Below are positions 55,830 to 62,459 of a stretch of DNA of 64,000 nucleotides, in pieces. The notes beneath the pieces are model-generated. The model was not told where the DNA came from. It made no database searches and saw nothing but the letters and a program-made list of their open reading frames with translations. A program made the translations under genes and the position numbers. The stretch is taken from assembly GCA_902617285.1 (NCBI GenBank), contig CACMVZ010000002.1, forward strand, positions 1 through 64,000, given 5' to 3'. This DNA comes from an uncultured Bacteroidota bacterium (GTDB lineage: Bacteria; Bacteroidota; Bacteroidia; Flavobacteriales; Flavobacteriaceae). The first letter of the stretch is position 1. Each line of letters starts with the position of its first letter.

Positions 55830-56284
55830 ATTTCAAAATTAAAATTTTCAGAAGTTTGTTTACCAGGTAATCTATAAGAAAATGATATATGTGGAATTTT
55901 TGACATTTTTTCAATCAAATTTGATGTTGAAAAGTAACAGTTTTGTTTAATAAAGAAGTCAACTTCTTTATGTGATCCAATCAAAGATAACTCTTTTGAG
56001 TTTGTGAAACTAAAAAGAGAATCTTTAAGTTTAGACTTATCACCTTTAATAACAAATTTATTTTCAAAAAGTTCAAAATCAATTCCTTTTTCATTTATTT
56101 TCCATTCATAACAAGGAACTTTATGTTCACCATCAATATGAATATCATTTTTTGATCTTTTAAAATTTGTATAACAGTATTTATTTATTTGGAAGGCAAG
56201 TGAGTAAATTTTTAAAGTAGAATGTATAGCAATTAATTTGTAATTATCCTCTTTTGCTGGTTCAAGTTTGAAAATTTTTTTGAT
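55826..56284 (-). CDS. IPExxxVDY family protein with no ordinary start codon
   Basis: This fills the 469-bp space between fabF and pyk. The frame is open from 56287 to the TGA at 55826-55828. It gives about 152 residues with the family start YKLIAIHSTLKIYSLAFQIN (about 15-34) and a degraded signature IGSHKEVDFF where the family has IPExxxVDYF. Function of the family is unknown. No ATG, GTG or TTG exists between the in-frame TGA (56288-56290) and the conserved region; ATC 56284 or ATT 56275 are the only near-starts. A TTG at 56291 would be in frame if the A7 run (minus strand) just upstream were A6. The stop overlaps the pyk start (ATGA), which argues for a real gene. Confidence 0.7.
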   Translation of the reverse strand: MKKIFKLEPAKEDNYKLIAIHSTLKIYSLAFQINKYCYTNFKRSKNDIHIDGEHKVPCYEWKINEKGIDFELFENKFVIKGDKSKLKDSLFSFTNSKELSLIGSHKEVDFFIKQNCYFSTSNLIEKMSKIPHISFSYRLPGKQTSENFNFEI

Positions 56285-56298
56285 AACTCAACGAATTA

Positions 56299-57549
56299 TT
56301 ATTTGAACTTTTTAAATATAACACATGCATTGTGGCCACCAAATCCAAATGTATTTGACATTGCAATACTTATGTCTCTTTTCTGAGGTGAAGAGAAAGT
56401 AAAGTTTAGTTCAGAATCAATATTATCATCATCATTAAAATGATTTATAGTTGGAGGTACTATACCATATTTCATTGATAGTACACATGAAATAGATTCA
56501 ACAGCACCAGCAGCTCCTAATAAGTGACCTGTCATTGATTTAGTGGAATTTATATTTAAATTGTATGAATGTTCTTGAAAAACATTTTGAACTGCCTTAG
56601 ACTCTGCTACATCTCCTAGTGGAGTAGAGGTGCCGTGCATATTGATAAGATCAATATCAGTATGATTTAGACCAGCATCATCCAAACAGTTTTTCATAAC
56701 TTTAATTGCACCTCTTCCATCTGGATGTGGTGCAGTCATATGATAGGCATCACATGATAACCCACCTCCAGCAAGCTCTGCATAAATTTTAGCCCCTCTA
56801 TTAATTGCATGTTCATATTCTTCTAAAATTAATGCTCCAGCACCTTCACCTAGCACAAATCCATCCCTGTCTCTATCAAATGGTCTAGAAGCTGATCCTG
56901 GATCGTCATTTCTTGTAGACAACGCGTGCATAGCATTAAAACCAGCTACACCAGCAATTGTTACTGGTGCCTCTGAGCCACCTGCAACAATTACATCAGC
57001 ATGACCAATTCTAATATAATTTAATGCATCAATTAAAGCGTTAGAAGATGAAGCACATGCAGAGACAGTTGCATAGTTTGGACCCTGAAAACCATACTTC
57101 ATTGCTATGAGACCTGGGGCAATATCTGGAATCATTTTTGGAATAAAGAAAGGGTTAAACCTAGGAGTTCCATCTCCATCTGCAAAATTTAAAACTTCAT
57201 TTTGAAATGTTTCTAAACCTCCAATTCCAGCCCCCCAAATTACACCTATCCTATCATAATTTGGGCTACTATCAATTAATTTAGAGTCATTAATTGCCTC
57301 ACTAGCAGCAACGATTCCATATTGAGAAAAACGATCGTATCTTCTATATTCTTTTTTTTCAAAGTGGTCTGCTGGATCAAATCCTTTTAACTCACAGGCA
57401 AACTTTGTTTTAAAATTTGTGGCATCAAAATGAGTAATATTAGCACAACCGCTAGTACCACTTATAAGACCGTTCCAATATGATTCTAGATCATTACCAA
57501 TTGGAGTTAAAGCTCCCATTCCAGTTACTACAACTCTTCTTGATGTCAT
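56299..57549 (-). CDS. fabF: 3-oxoacyl-ACP synthase II
   Basis: A condensing enzyme of fatty-acid elongation, 416 residues. The catalytic Cys is in ATVSACASSSNALIDAL (about 159-175). The two histidines are in MHGTSTPLGD and TKSMTGHLLGAAG. NTFGFGGHNAC is near the C-terminus. The start is ATG 57549, with a TTG one codon upstream. It follows acpP by about 9 bp. In the flavobacterial gene order I know, rnc should follow, but it does not. Confidence 0.96.
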   Translation of the reverse strand: MTSRRVVVTGMGALTPIGNDLESYWNGLISGTSGCANITHFDATNFKTKFACELKGFDPADHFEKKEYRRYDRFSQYGIVAASEAINDSKLIDSSPNYDRIGVIWGAGIGGLETFQNEVLNFADGDGTPRFNPFFIPKMIPDIAPGLIAMKYGFQGPNYATVSACASSSNALIDALNYIRIGHADVIVAGGSEAPVTIAGVAGFNAMHALSTRNDDPGSASRPFDRDRDGFVLGEGAGALILEEYEHAINRGAKIYAELAGGGLSCDAYHMTAPHPDGRGAIKVMKNCLDDAGLNHTDIDLINMHGTSTPLGDVAESKAVQNVFQEHSYNLNINSTKSMTGHLLGAAGAVESISCVLSMKYGIVPPTINHFNDDDNIDSELNFTFSSPQKRDISIAMSNTFGFGGHNACVIFKKFK

Positions 57550-57558
57550 CAATTAAAT

Positions 57559-57792
57559 TTATTTTGATTTTTCTATAAACTCAATAGCTTGACCAACAGA
57601 AACAATGTTCTCTGCTTGGTCGTCTGGTATTTGAATATCGAATTCTTTTTCGAATTCCATAATTAATTCCACAGTATCTAGAGAATCTGCACCAAGGTCA
57701 TTTGTAAAACTTGCCTCAGGAACAACTTCATTCTCATCAACCCCTAATTTATCTACTATTATTGCTTTTACTCTTGAAGAAATATCTGACAT
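57559..57792 (-). CDS. acpP: Acyl carrier protein
   Basis: The 77-residue carrier for fatty-acid synthesis. The phosphopantetheine Ser37 is in [20 protein letters not shown]. Length and acidic character are standard. It is first in acpP-fabF-IPExxxVDY-pyk and divergent from purN. No exact -7 element can be found on the minus strand of the 133-bp gap upstream. Confidence 0.97.
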   Translation of the reverse strand: MSDISSRVKAIIVDKLGVDENEVVPEASFTNDLGADSLDTVELIMEFEKEFDIQIPDDQAENIVSVGQAIEFIEKSK

Positions 57793-57925
57793 AATATATT
57801 TATTTATGAGTTCAGTTGATAAAATTAAAAAACTTTAATCAAAACTCGTGTAAAATTCGAAATTATACCTTTATTTGTTAAATAAAAAAGTTTTTCATAA
57901 AAGTTATGAACCGCTCAAATTATTT

Positions 57926-58486
57926 ATGAATAATAAAATTGTAGTTTTTATATCTGGCAGGGGTTCGAACGCCAAAAATATTATCAATTACTTTAGTGAT
58001 AATAGTGATTTTCAGGTTTCACATGTCTTCTCAAACAATAAGTATTCTGATTTTGTTAATTATATAAAAAGCACAAATGTTCAATACTTTTTATTTGAAG
58101 AAGCTGAGATTAGTGGTAAGGTTTTAAGTGAGCTAAAAAAGATAAACCCTAAGCTAATAATACTAGCAGGTTTCTTAAAAAAAATTCCTCCTTCATATAT
58201 AAATTTTTTCAAAAATAAAATTATCAACATTCACCCATCTCTTCTTCCGAAGTATGGCGGAGCAGGAATGTATGGATTAAATATCCATAAAAAGGTAATT
58301 GAAAATAAAGAAGTTGAAACAGGTATTTCTATTCATTATGTCTCAGAGGAATATGATTCAGGTAAAATTATATTCCAAAAAAAAATAAAAGTTGATAAAT
58401 ATGACACACCAGAAAAACTTGAAGAAAAAATTCATAAGTTAGAGTATGAATATTTTCCCAAGGTTATAGAATCTCTATTAATATAA
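57926..58486 (+). CDS. purN: Phosphoribosylglycinamide formyltransferase
   Basis: PurN transfers formyl from 10-formyl-THF to GAR in purine synthesis; 186 residues from ATG 57926 (MNNKIVVFISGRGSNAKNI). The folate and catalytic motifs are INIHPSLLPKYGGAGMYG (about 98-115), with the catalytic His inside, and the late YDSGKIIFQ with Asp. An in-frame upstream TTG at 57875 would add a stretch without similarity. Near-match promoter elements (TACCTTTA and TTTATTTG) overlap at about 57866-57877. rnhA follows 2 bp after the stop. Confidence 0.93.
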   Translation: MNNKIVVFISGRGSNAKNIINYFSDNSDFQVSHVFSNNKYSDFVNYIKSTNVQYFLFEEAEISGKVLSELKKINPKLIILAGFLKKIPPSYINFFKNKIINIHPSLLPKYGGAGMYGLNIHKKVIENKEVETGISIHYVSEEYDSGKIIFQKKIKVDKYDTPEKLEEKIHKLEYEYFPKVIESLLI

Positions 58487-58488
58487 TT

Positions 58489-58950
58489 ATGAATAAGCCA
58501 ATTACTATTTATACAGATGGTTCGTCGATTGGAAACCCTGGACCTGGTGGTTATGGAATAGTTATGTTGGTAGAAGGGGAAGATTATAAAAAAGAATTTA
58601 GTCAGGGGTTCAAATTAACAACTAACAATAGAATGGAGCTTTTAGCAGTAATAATTGCTCTTGAAAAAATCAAGATTAAAAATTCTAATGTTACTATATT
58701 TACTGACTCAAAATATGTTTCAGATGCAGTAGAAAAAGGATGGGTATTTGATTGGGAGAAAAAAAATTTTAAGAACAAAAAAAATCCAGATTTATGGATA
58801 CGATTTTTACATATTTACAATGAGCATAACATCAAATTTCATTGGGTTAAAGGGCACAGTAATGACTTTTATAATGACAGGTGTGATCTTTTAGCAAATG
58901 ATGCTGCCAAAAGTTCAAACTTGATTGAAGACTCAGGGTATAACAACTAA
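58489..58950 (+). CDS. rnhA: Ribonuclease HI
   Basis: RNase HI removes RNA from RNA-DNA hybrids; 153 residues. The four acidic catalytic residues are visible: Asp10 in IYTDGSS, Glu in NRMELLAVI (near 50), Asp in FTDSKYV (near 72), and the late Asp in DLLANDAA. HWVKGHSND supplies the conserved His. It starts 2 bp after purN and precedes the PfkB kinase by 10 bp. Confidence 0.95.
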   Translation: MNKPITIYTDGSSIGNPGPGGYGIVMLVEGEDYKKEFSQGFKLTTNNRMELLAVIIALEKIKIKNSNVTIFTDSKYVSDAVEKGWVFDWEKKNFKNKKNPDLWIRFLHIYNEHNIKFHWVKGHSNDFYNDRCDLLANDAAKSSNLIEDSGYNN

Positions 58951-58960
58951 AATTAATTAA

Positions 58961-59869
58961 ATGTCAAACAAATCATTATTAATAGTGGCTTCATTAGCAT
59001 ATGATGGAATTGAAACTAGCGAGCAAAAAGTTGATCGAACACTAGGTGGAGCAGGATCATTCATATGTTTGTCTGTAAAACATTTTGAGTGTAATTCTTC
59101 AATAGTATCAGTTGTAGGTAATGATTTCCACAACGAAGATCTAGAATTACTAAGGTCCTGTAGTGTGGATATATCAGGAATAGAAATTATAAAAAATGAT
59201 AAAACTTTTTATTGGAGCTGTATCTATAAAAATAATTTCAAAGATAGAATAACAACAAAAACCGAGTTGAATGTTATGGCCAATTTTAATCCAGTTATAT
59301 CTAAATCAAATTCAACTCCTGACATTTTGTTACTTGGCAATCTTCATCCTGAAATTCAACTTAATGCTATAAAGCAAATAAAGAAAAAACCTGAACTTAT
59401 TATTTTAGATACTATGAACTTCTGGATTGAAAACTTTTGGGACACCCTTAAGGAGGTAATAAATAATTCTGACTTAATTTCTATAAATGATGAAGAATCA
59501 GAGATGATAACAGGTGAAAAAGATCTTCAAAAAGCAGCAAGAGTTCTTCATAATATGGGTCCTAAATTTGTCATAATAAAAAAAGCGGCAGATGGTGCTG
59601 AACTGTTCAATTTTGACAATCAATTTAAGTCAAACGCATTTAAAGTTTCAAAGGTAGTTGACCCAACTGGTGCAGGAGATTGTTTTATAGGAGGTATTGC
59701 AGGTTATCTTACTCAATCAGATGAAATTTCATTTGACACTATTAAATCTGCAATTGCTTATGGTACATCAATAGCTTCTTATAATGTGGAAAATATGGGA
59801 ACAAAAAACTTATTACATTTGTCAATGGATGACATTAAAACCAGAACCAATAAATTAAAAAGTGAGTGA
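58961..59869 (+). CDS. PfkB family carbohydrate kinase
   Basis: A 302-residue ribokinase-type sugar or nucleoside kinase. The N-terminal di-glycine motif is LGGAGSFICLSV (about 28-39). The second PfkB motif DPTGAGDCFIGGIAGYL (about 233-249) carries the catalytic Asp. Substrate is unknown; adenosine, fructose or other sugars are possible. Between purine genes (purN upstream, purF-like downstream, 8-bp overlap), a nucleoside or sugar role linked to purine metabolism is plausible. Confidence 0.9.
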   Translation: MSNKSLLIVASLAYDGIETSEQKVDRTLGGAGSFICLSVKHFECNSSIVSVVGNDFHNEDLELLRSCSVDISGIEIIKNDKTFYWSCIYKNNFKDRITTKTELNVMANFNPVISKSNSTPDILLLGNLHPEIQLNAIKQIKKKPELIILDTMNFWIENFWDTLKEVINNSDLISINDEESEMITGEKDLQKAARVLHNMGPKFVIIKKAADGAELFNFDNQFKSNAFKVSKVVDPTGAGDCFIGGIAGYLTQSDEISFDTIKSAIAYGTSIASYNVENMGTKNLLHLSMDDIKTRTNKLKSE

Positions 59870-61676
59870 TCAGCTAAAACATGAATGTGGAATTTCATTG
59901 ATCCACTTAAAAAAACCACTTGACTTCTACACGCAGAAATATGGTTCACACATGTATGGTGTAGATAAAATGTTCTTGATGATGGAAAAACAAAAAAACC
60001 GTGGCCAAGATGGAGCTGGCTATGCAAGTATAAAATTTGACTTAAACCCAGGACAAAAATATTTTTATAGAGTAAGATCATTTGAACAACAGGCAATTCA
60101 CTCAATCTTTAAAAAGATTAATAAAAAAATTAATTCATTTATAAAGTCTGAAAAAATTCAAAAAGGTTCCAACTCATTTTACGAACAAACTCCATTTCTG
60201 GGTCAAGTTATGTTAGGTCATGTAAGATATGGGACATATGGAAAAAATTCTATTGATTATGTTCAACCAATGATGAGACAAAATAATTGGATGAACAGAA
60301 ATTTAATTCTTGCAGGCAATTTTAATATGACCAATACAGATCAACTATTTCAAAGTTTAGTTAAGTTAGGACAACACCCAAGAGAACAGTCAGATACGAT
60401 TACTATAATGGAAAAAATTGGACATTTCTTGGACTCTGAGGTAATTGCAGGATATAATAAATTAAAGAAAAAAGGTGTATCTAAATCTGAAATGCCTCCA
60501 CTTATCGAAAAGGACTTAAATATTGAGAAAATATTAAAAAAGTCATCAAGGAAGTGGGACGGTGGCTATGTAATAGCCGGTATGATAGGTCATGGAGATT
60601 CTTTTGTTATAAGAGATCCTCACGGAATTAGACCTGCATACTATTTTGAAAATGATGAGGTAATTGCAGTAGCCTCTGAAAGACCAGCTATACAGACTGT
60701 TTTTGATGTTACATATTCTCAGATTCATGAGATTCCTAGAGGAAATGCTTTAATAATAAAAAAGAGTGGTACTACTTTATTAAAAGAAATTTTAAAACCA
60801 AAAGAAAAAAAATCCTGTTCTTTTGAAAGAATATACTTCTCAAGAGGTTCGGATGCTGATATATACTTGGAAAGAAAAATGCTAGGAAGTCTACTCATTC
60901 CTCAGATTGAAAAATCAATTAAAAATGATTATAAGAATACAGTTTTCTCATTTATACCTAATACAGCAGAGGCATCATTTTACGGTTTACTAGAAAAAGC
61001 TAAAAAGAATAATCTAAGAGTTGAAAAAATTGCAATTAAAGATGCAAAACTGAGAACCTTTATCGCTGCTGATAAAGGAAGAGAGGACCTAGTTGCACAT
61101 GTTTATGATATAACATATGGTGTTATTAAAAATTCAGATAACCTTGTTATTATAGATGATAGCATTGTTCGAGGTACAACTCTTAGAGAAAGTATCCTGA
61201 AAATGTTGGTAAGGTTAAATCCAAAAAAAATAGTTATTGTATCAAGCGCTCCTCAGATTAGATACCCGGACTGTTATGGAATTGATATGGCAAAAATTGA
61301 AGATTTTATTGCATTTAGATCAGCTATTGAACTGCATAAAGATAATGGAACAGCAGATAAGATAATTAAAGACACATATGATAAATGTGTTTTATCAAAA
61401 GAAAAAGTAGACTATAAAAAAAATCATGTTAAAAACATCTATAAAGACTTTTCTCCTGAGCAAATATCATCAAAAATGTCAGAGATGTTAATAGATTCTA
61501 ATTCAAAAATTGAATTAGATATAATTTTTCAAAAGGTGGAAAATCTTCATAAAGCTTGTAGCAATCACAAGGGTGATTGGTATTTTACTGGAGATTATCC
61601 AACACCAGGAGGAAATAAAGTTGTTAATCAAGCTTTTATAAACTTTGTTGAAGGAAAATCAGCTAGAGCTTACTAA
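59862..61676 (+). CDS. Amidophosphoribosyltransferase family protein (long PurF-type)
   Basis: A 604-residue PurF-type protein in the long form found in flavobacteria. The glutaminase begins at Cys9 (KHECGISLIH), so only eight residues must be removed to free the nucleophile. RGQDGAGYASIKFD and VRYGTYGKNS follow. The phosphoribosyl domain has the PRPP loop NLVIIDDSIVRGTT (about 427-440) and SSAPQIRYPDCYGIDM. Translation starts at GTG 59862, overlapping the PfkB end by 8 bp. Whether this or another PurF makes phosphoribosylamine in this organism is not shown. Confidence 0.9.
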   Translation: MSDQLKHECGISLIHLKKPLDFYTQKYGSHMYGVDKMFLMMEKQKNRGQDGAGYASIKFDLNPGQKYFYRVRSFEQQAIHSIFKKINKKINSFIKSEKIQKGSNSFYEQTPFLGQVMLGHVRYGTYGKNSIDYVQPMMRQNNWMNRNLILAGNFNMTNTDQLFQSLVKLGQHPREQSDTITIMEKIGHFLDSEVIAGYNKLKKKGVSKSEMPPLIEKDLNIEKILKKSSRKWDGGYVIAGMIGHGDSFVIRDPHGIRPAYYFENDEVIAVASERPAIQTVFDVTYSQIHEIPRGNALIIKKSGTTLLKEILKPKEKKSCSFERIYFSRGSDADIYLERKMLGSLLIPQIEKSIKNDYKNTVFSFIPNTAEASFYGLLEKAKKNNLRVEKIAIKDAKLRTFIAADKGREDLVAHVYDITYGVIKNSDNLVIIDDSIVRGTTLRESILKMLVRLNPKKIVIVSSAPQIRYPDCYGIDMAKIEDFIAFRSAIELHKDNGTADKIIKDTYDKCVLSKEKVDYKKNHVKNIYKDFSPEQISSKMSEMLIDSNSKIELDIIFQKVENLHKACSNHKGDWYFTGDYPTPGGNKVVNQAFINFVEGKSARAY

Positions 61677-61739
61677 TCTATAACAAAAAATAATTACTAA
61701 ATAAGTTTTATTTATTTAAAAAAAATCCTAAATTGGTTA

Positions 61740-61771
61740 TACCAGAACATAAGTAGGTTAAGTTCATGGTA
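61740..61771 (+). other. Intergenic RNA hairpin upstream of a terminator (candidate small RNA or 3' UTR element)
   Basis: An 8-9 bp stem with one bulged A (ACCAGAAC at 61741-61748 with GTTCATGGT at 61762-61770; T61740 can add a pair with A61771). The loop of 13 bases is AT-rich. It stands in a 131-bp gene-free gap whose middle is clearly richer in G and C than the flanks, and the terminator follows 12 bp later. The pairing is seen in the sequence; being an RNA gene is inference. Confidence 0.4.
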
Positions 61772-61782
61772 AGATTTGGGGC

Positions 61783-61808
61783 AAAAAAGGGGATTCTTCC
61801 CCTTTTTT
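61783..61808. terminator. Bidirectional Rho-independent terminator between the purF-like gene and sodA
   Basis: The stem is A6-GGGGA / loop TTCT / TCCCC-T6, with T-runs after the stem on both strands. It can end the plus-strand purN-rnhA-PfkB-PurF transcript (stop 61676) and the minus-strand superoxide dismutase transcript, whose TAA is at 61808-61810, directly at the stem base. Confidence 0.85.
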
Positions 61809-62407
61809 TATTGTAAAAACTTTTTATTCACCTCTTCCCAATTAATTACGTTAAAGAATGCATTTATATAATCAGGTCTTCTGTTTTGATAATTTAAGTA
61901 ATATGCATGTTCCCAAACATCAAGACATAAAATAGGAACACCTCCACAGCCATTTGGCATTAAAGGATTGTCTTGATTTGCAGTAGAGCATATTTCAAAT
62001 TTACCATCAGTATGAGCGCATAACCATGCCCATCCTGAACCAAATCTTGTAGCAGCCGCTTTACTGAACTCATCTTTAAAATTTTCGAATGAACCAAAAT
62101 TTGAATTTATAGACTCACCTATTTCTCCAGCTGGATTTCCACCACAGTTTGGTCCCATTATTTCCCAAAATAGATTATGATTATAATAACCACCACCATT
62201 ATTTCTTAATCCACTGTTATTAAGGTCAAGAGATTTAAGAATCTCTTCAATACTCTTACCTTCATTTTCAGTACCTGAAATGATATTATTGAGATTATTT
62301 GTATAACCATTATGGTGTTTCCCATAATGGATTTCCATAGTTTTTGCATCTATGTTTGGTTCTAATGCATCAAAAGCATAATTTAATTTAGGTAATTCAA
62401 AAGCCAT
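61808..62407 (-). CDS. sodA: Superoxide dismutase, Fe/Mn family (Mn-type residues)
   Basis: A 199-residue cytoplasmic superoxide dismutase. The metal ligands are His27 (MEIHYGKHH), His77 (YYNHNLFWE), Asp163 and His167 ([18 protein letters not shown]). Gln145 in ANQDNPL is the position that favours manganese, as in E. coli SodA; Fe or dual use is not excluded. It has its own promoter and a shared terminator, so it is a single-gene unit. Confidence 0.94.
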   Translation of the reverse strand: MAFELPKLNYAFDALEPNIDAKTMEIHYGKHHNGYTNNLNNIISGTENEGKSIEEILKSLDLNNSGLRNNGGGYYNHNLFWEIMGPNCGGNPAGEIGESINSNFGSFENFKDEFSKAAATRFGSGWAWLCAHTDGKFEICSTANQDNPLMPNGCGGVPILCLDVWEHAYYLNYQNRRPDYINAFFNVINWEEVNKKFLQ

Positions 62408-62420
62408 AATTTTTTTTTTA

Positions 62421-62428
62421 CAAAATTA
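62421..62428 (-). promoter_or_regulatory. -7 promoter element for sodA
   Basis: The minus strand reads TAATTTTG, an exact TANNTTTG match, 13 bp before the sodA ATG. A TTG (CAA at 62448-62450 on the plus strand) lies 19 bp upstream as the -33 element, the best-spaced pair in the window next to that of the ZIP gene. The predicted leader is about 7 nt. Confidence 0.75.
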
Positions 62429-62459
62429 GGATTATTTTGTTAAGTATCAATAATCATAA

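Noticed and set aside
57875-57925. Upstream extension of purN from TTG 57875
   Set aside because: The added 17 residues do not resemble PurN, and promoter-like elements lie at the same place; ATG 57926 gives the normal N-terminus.
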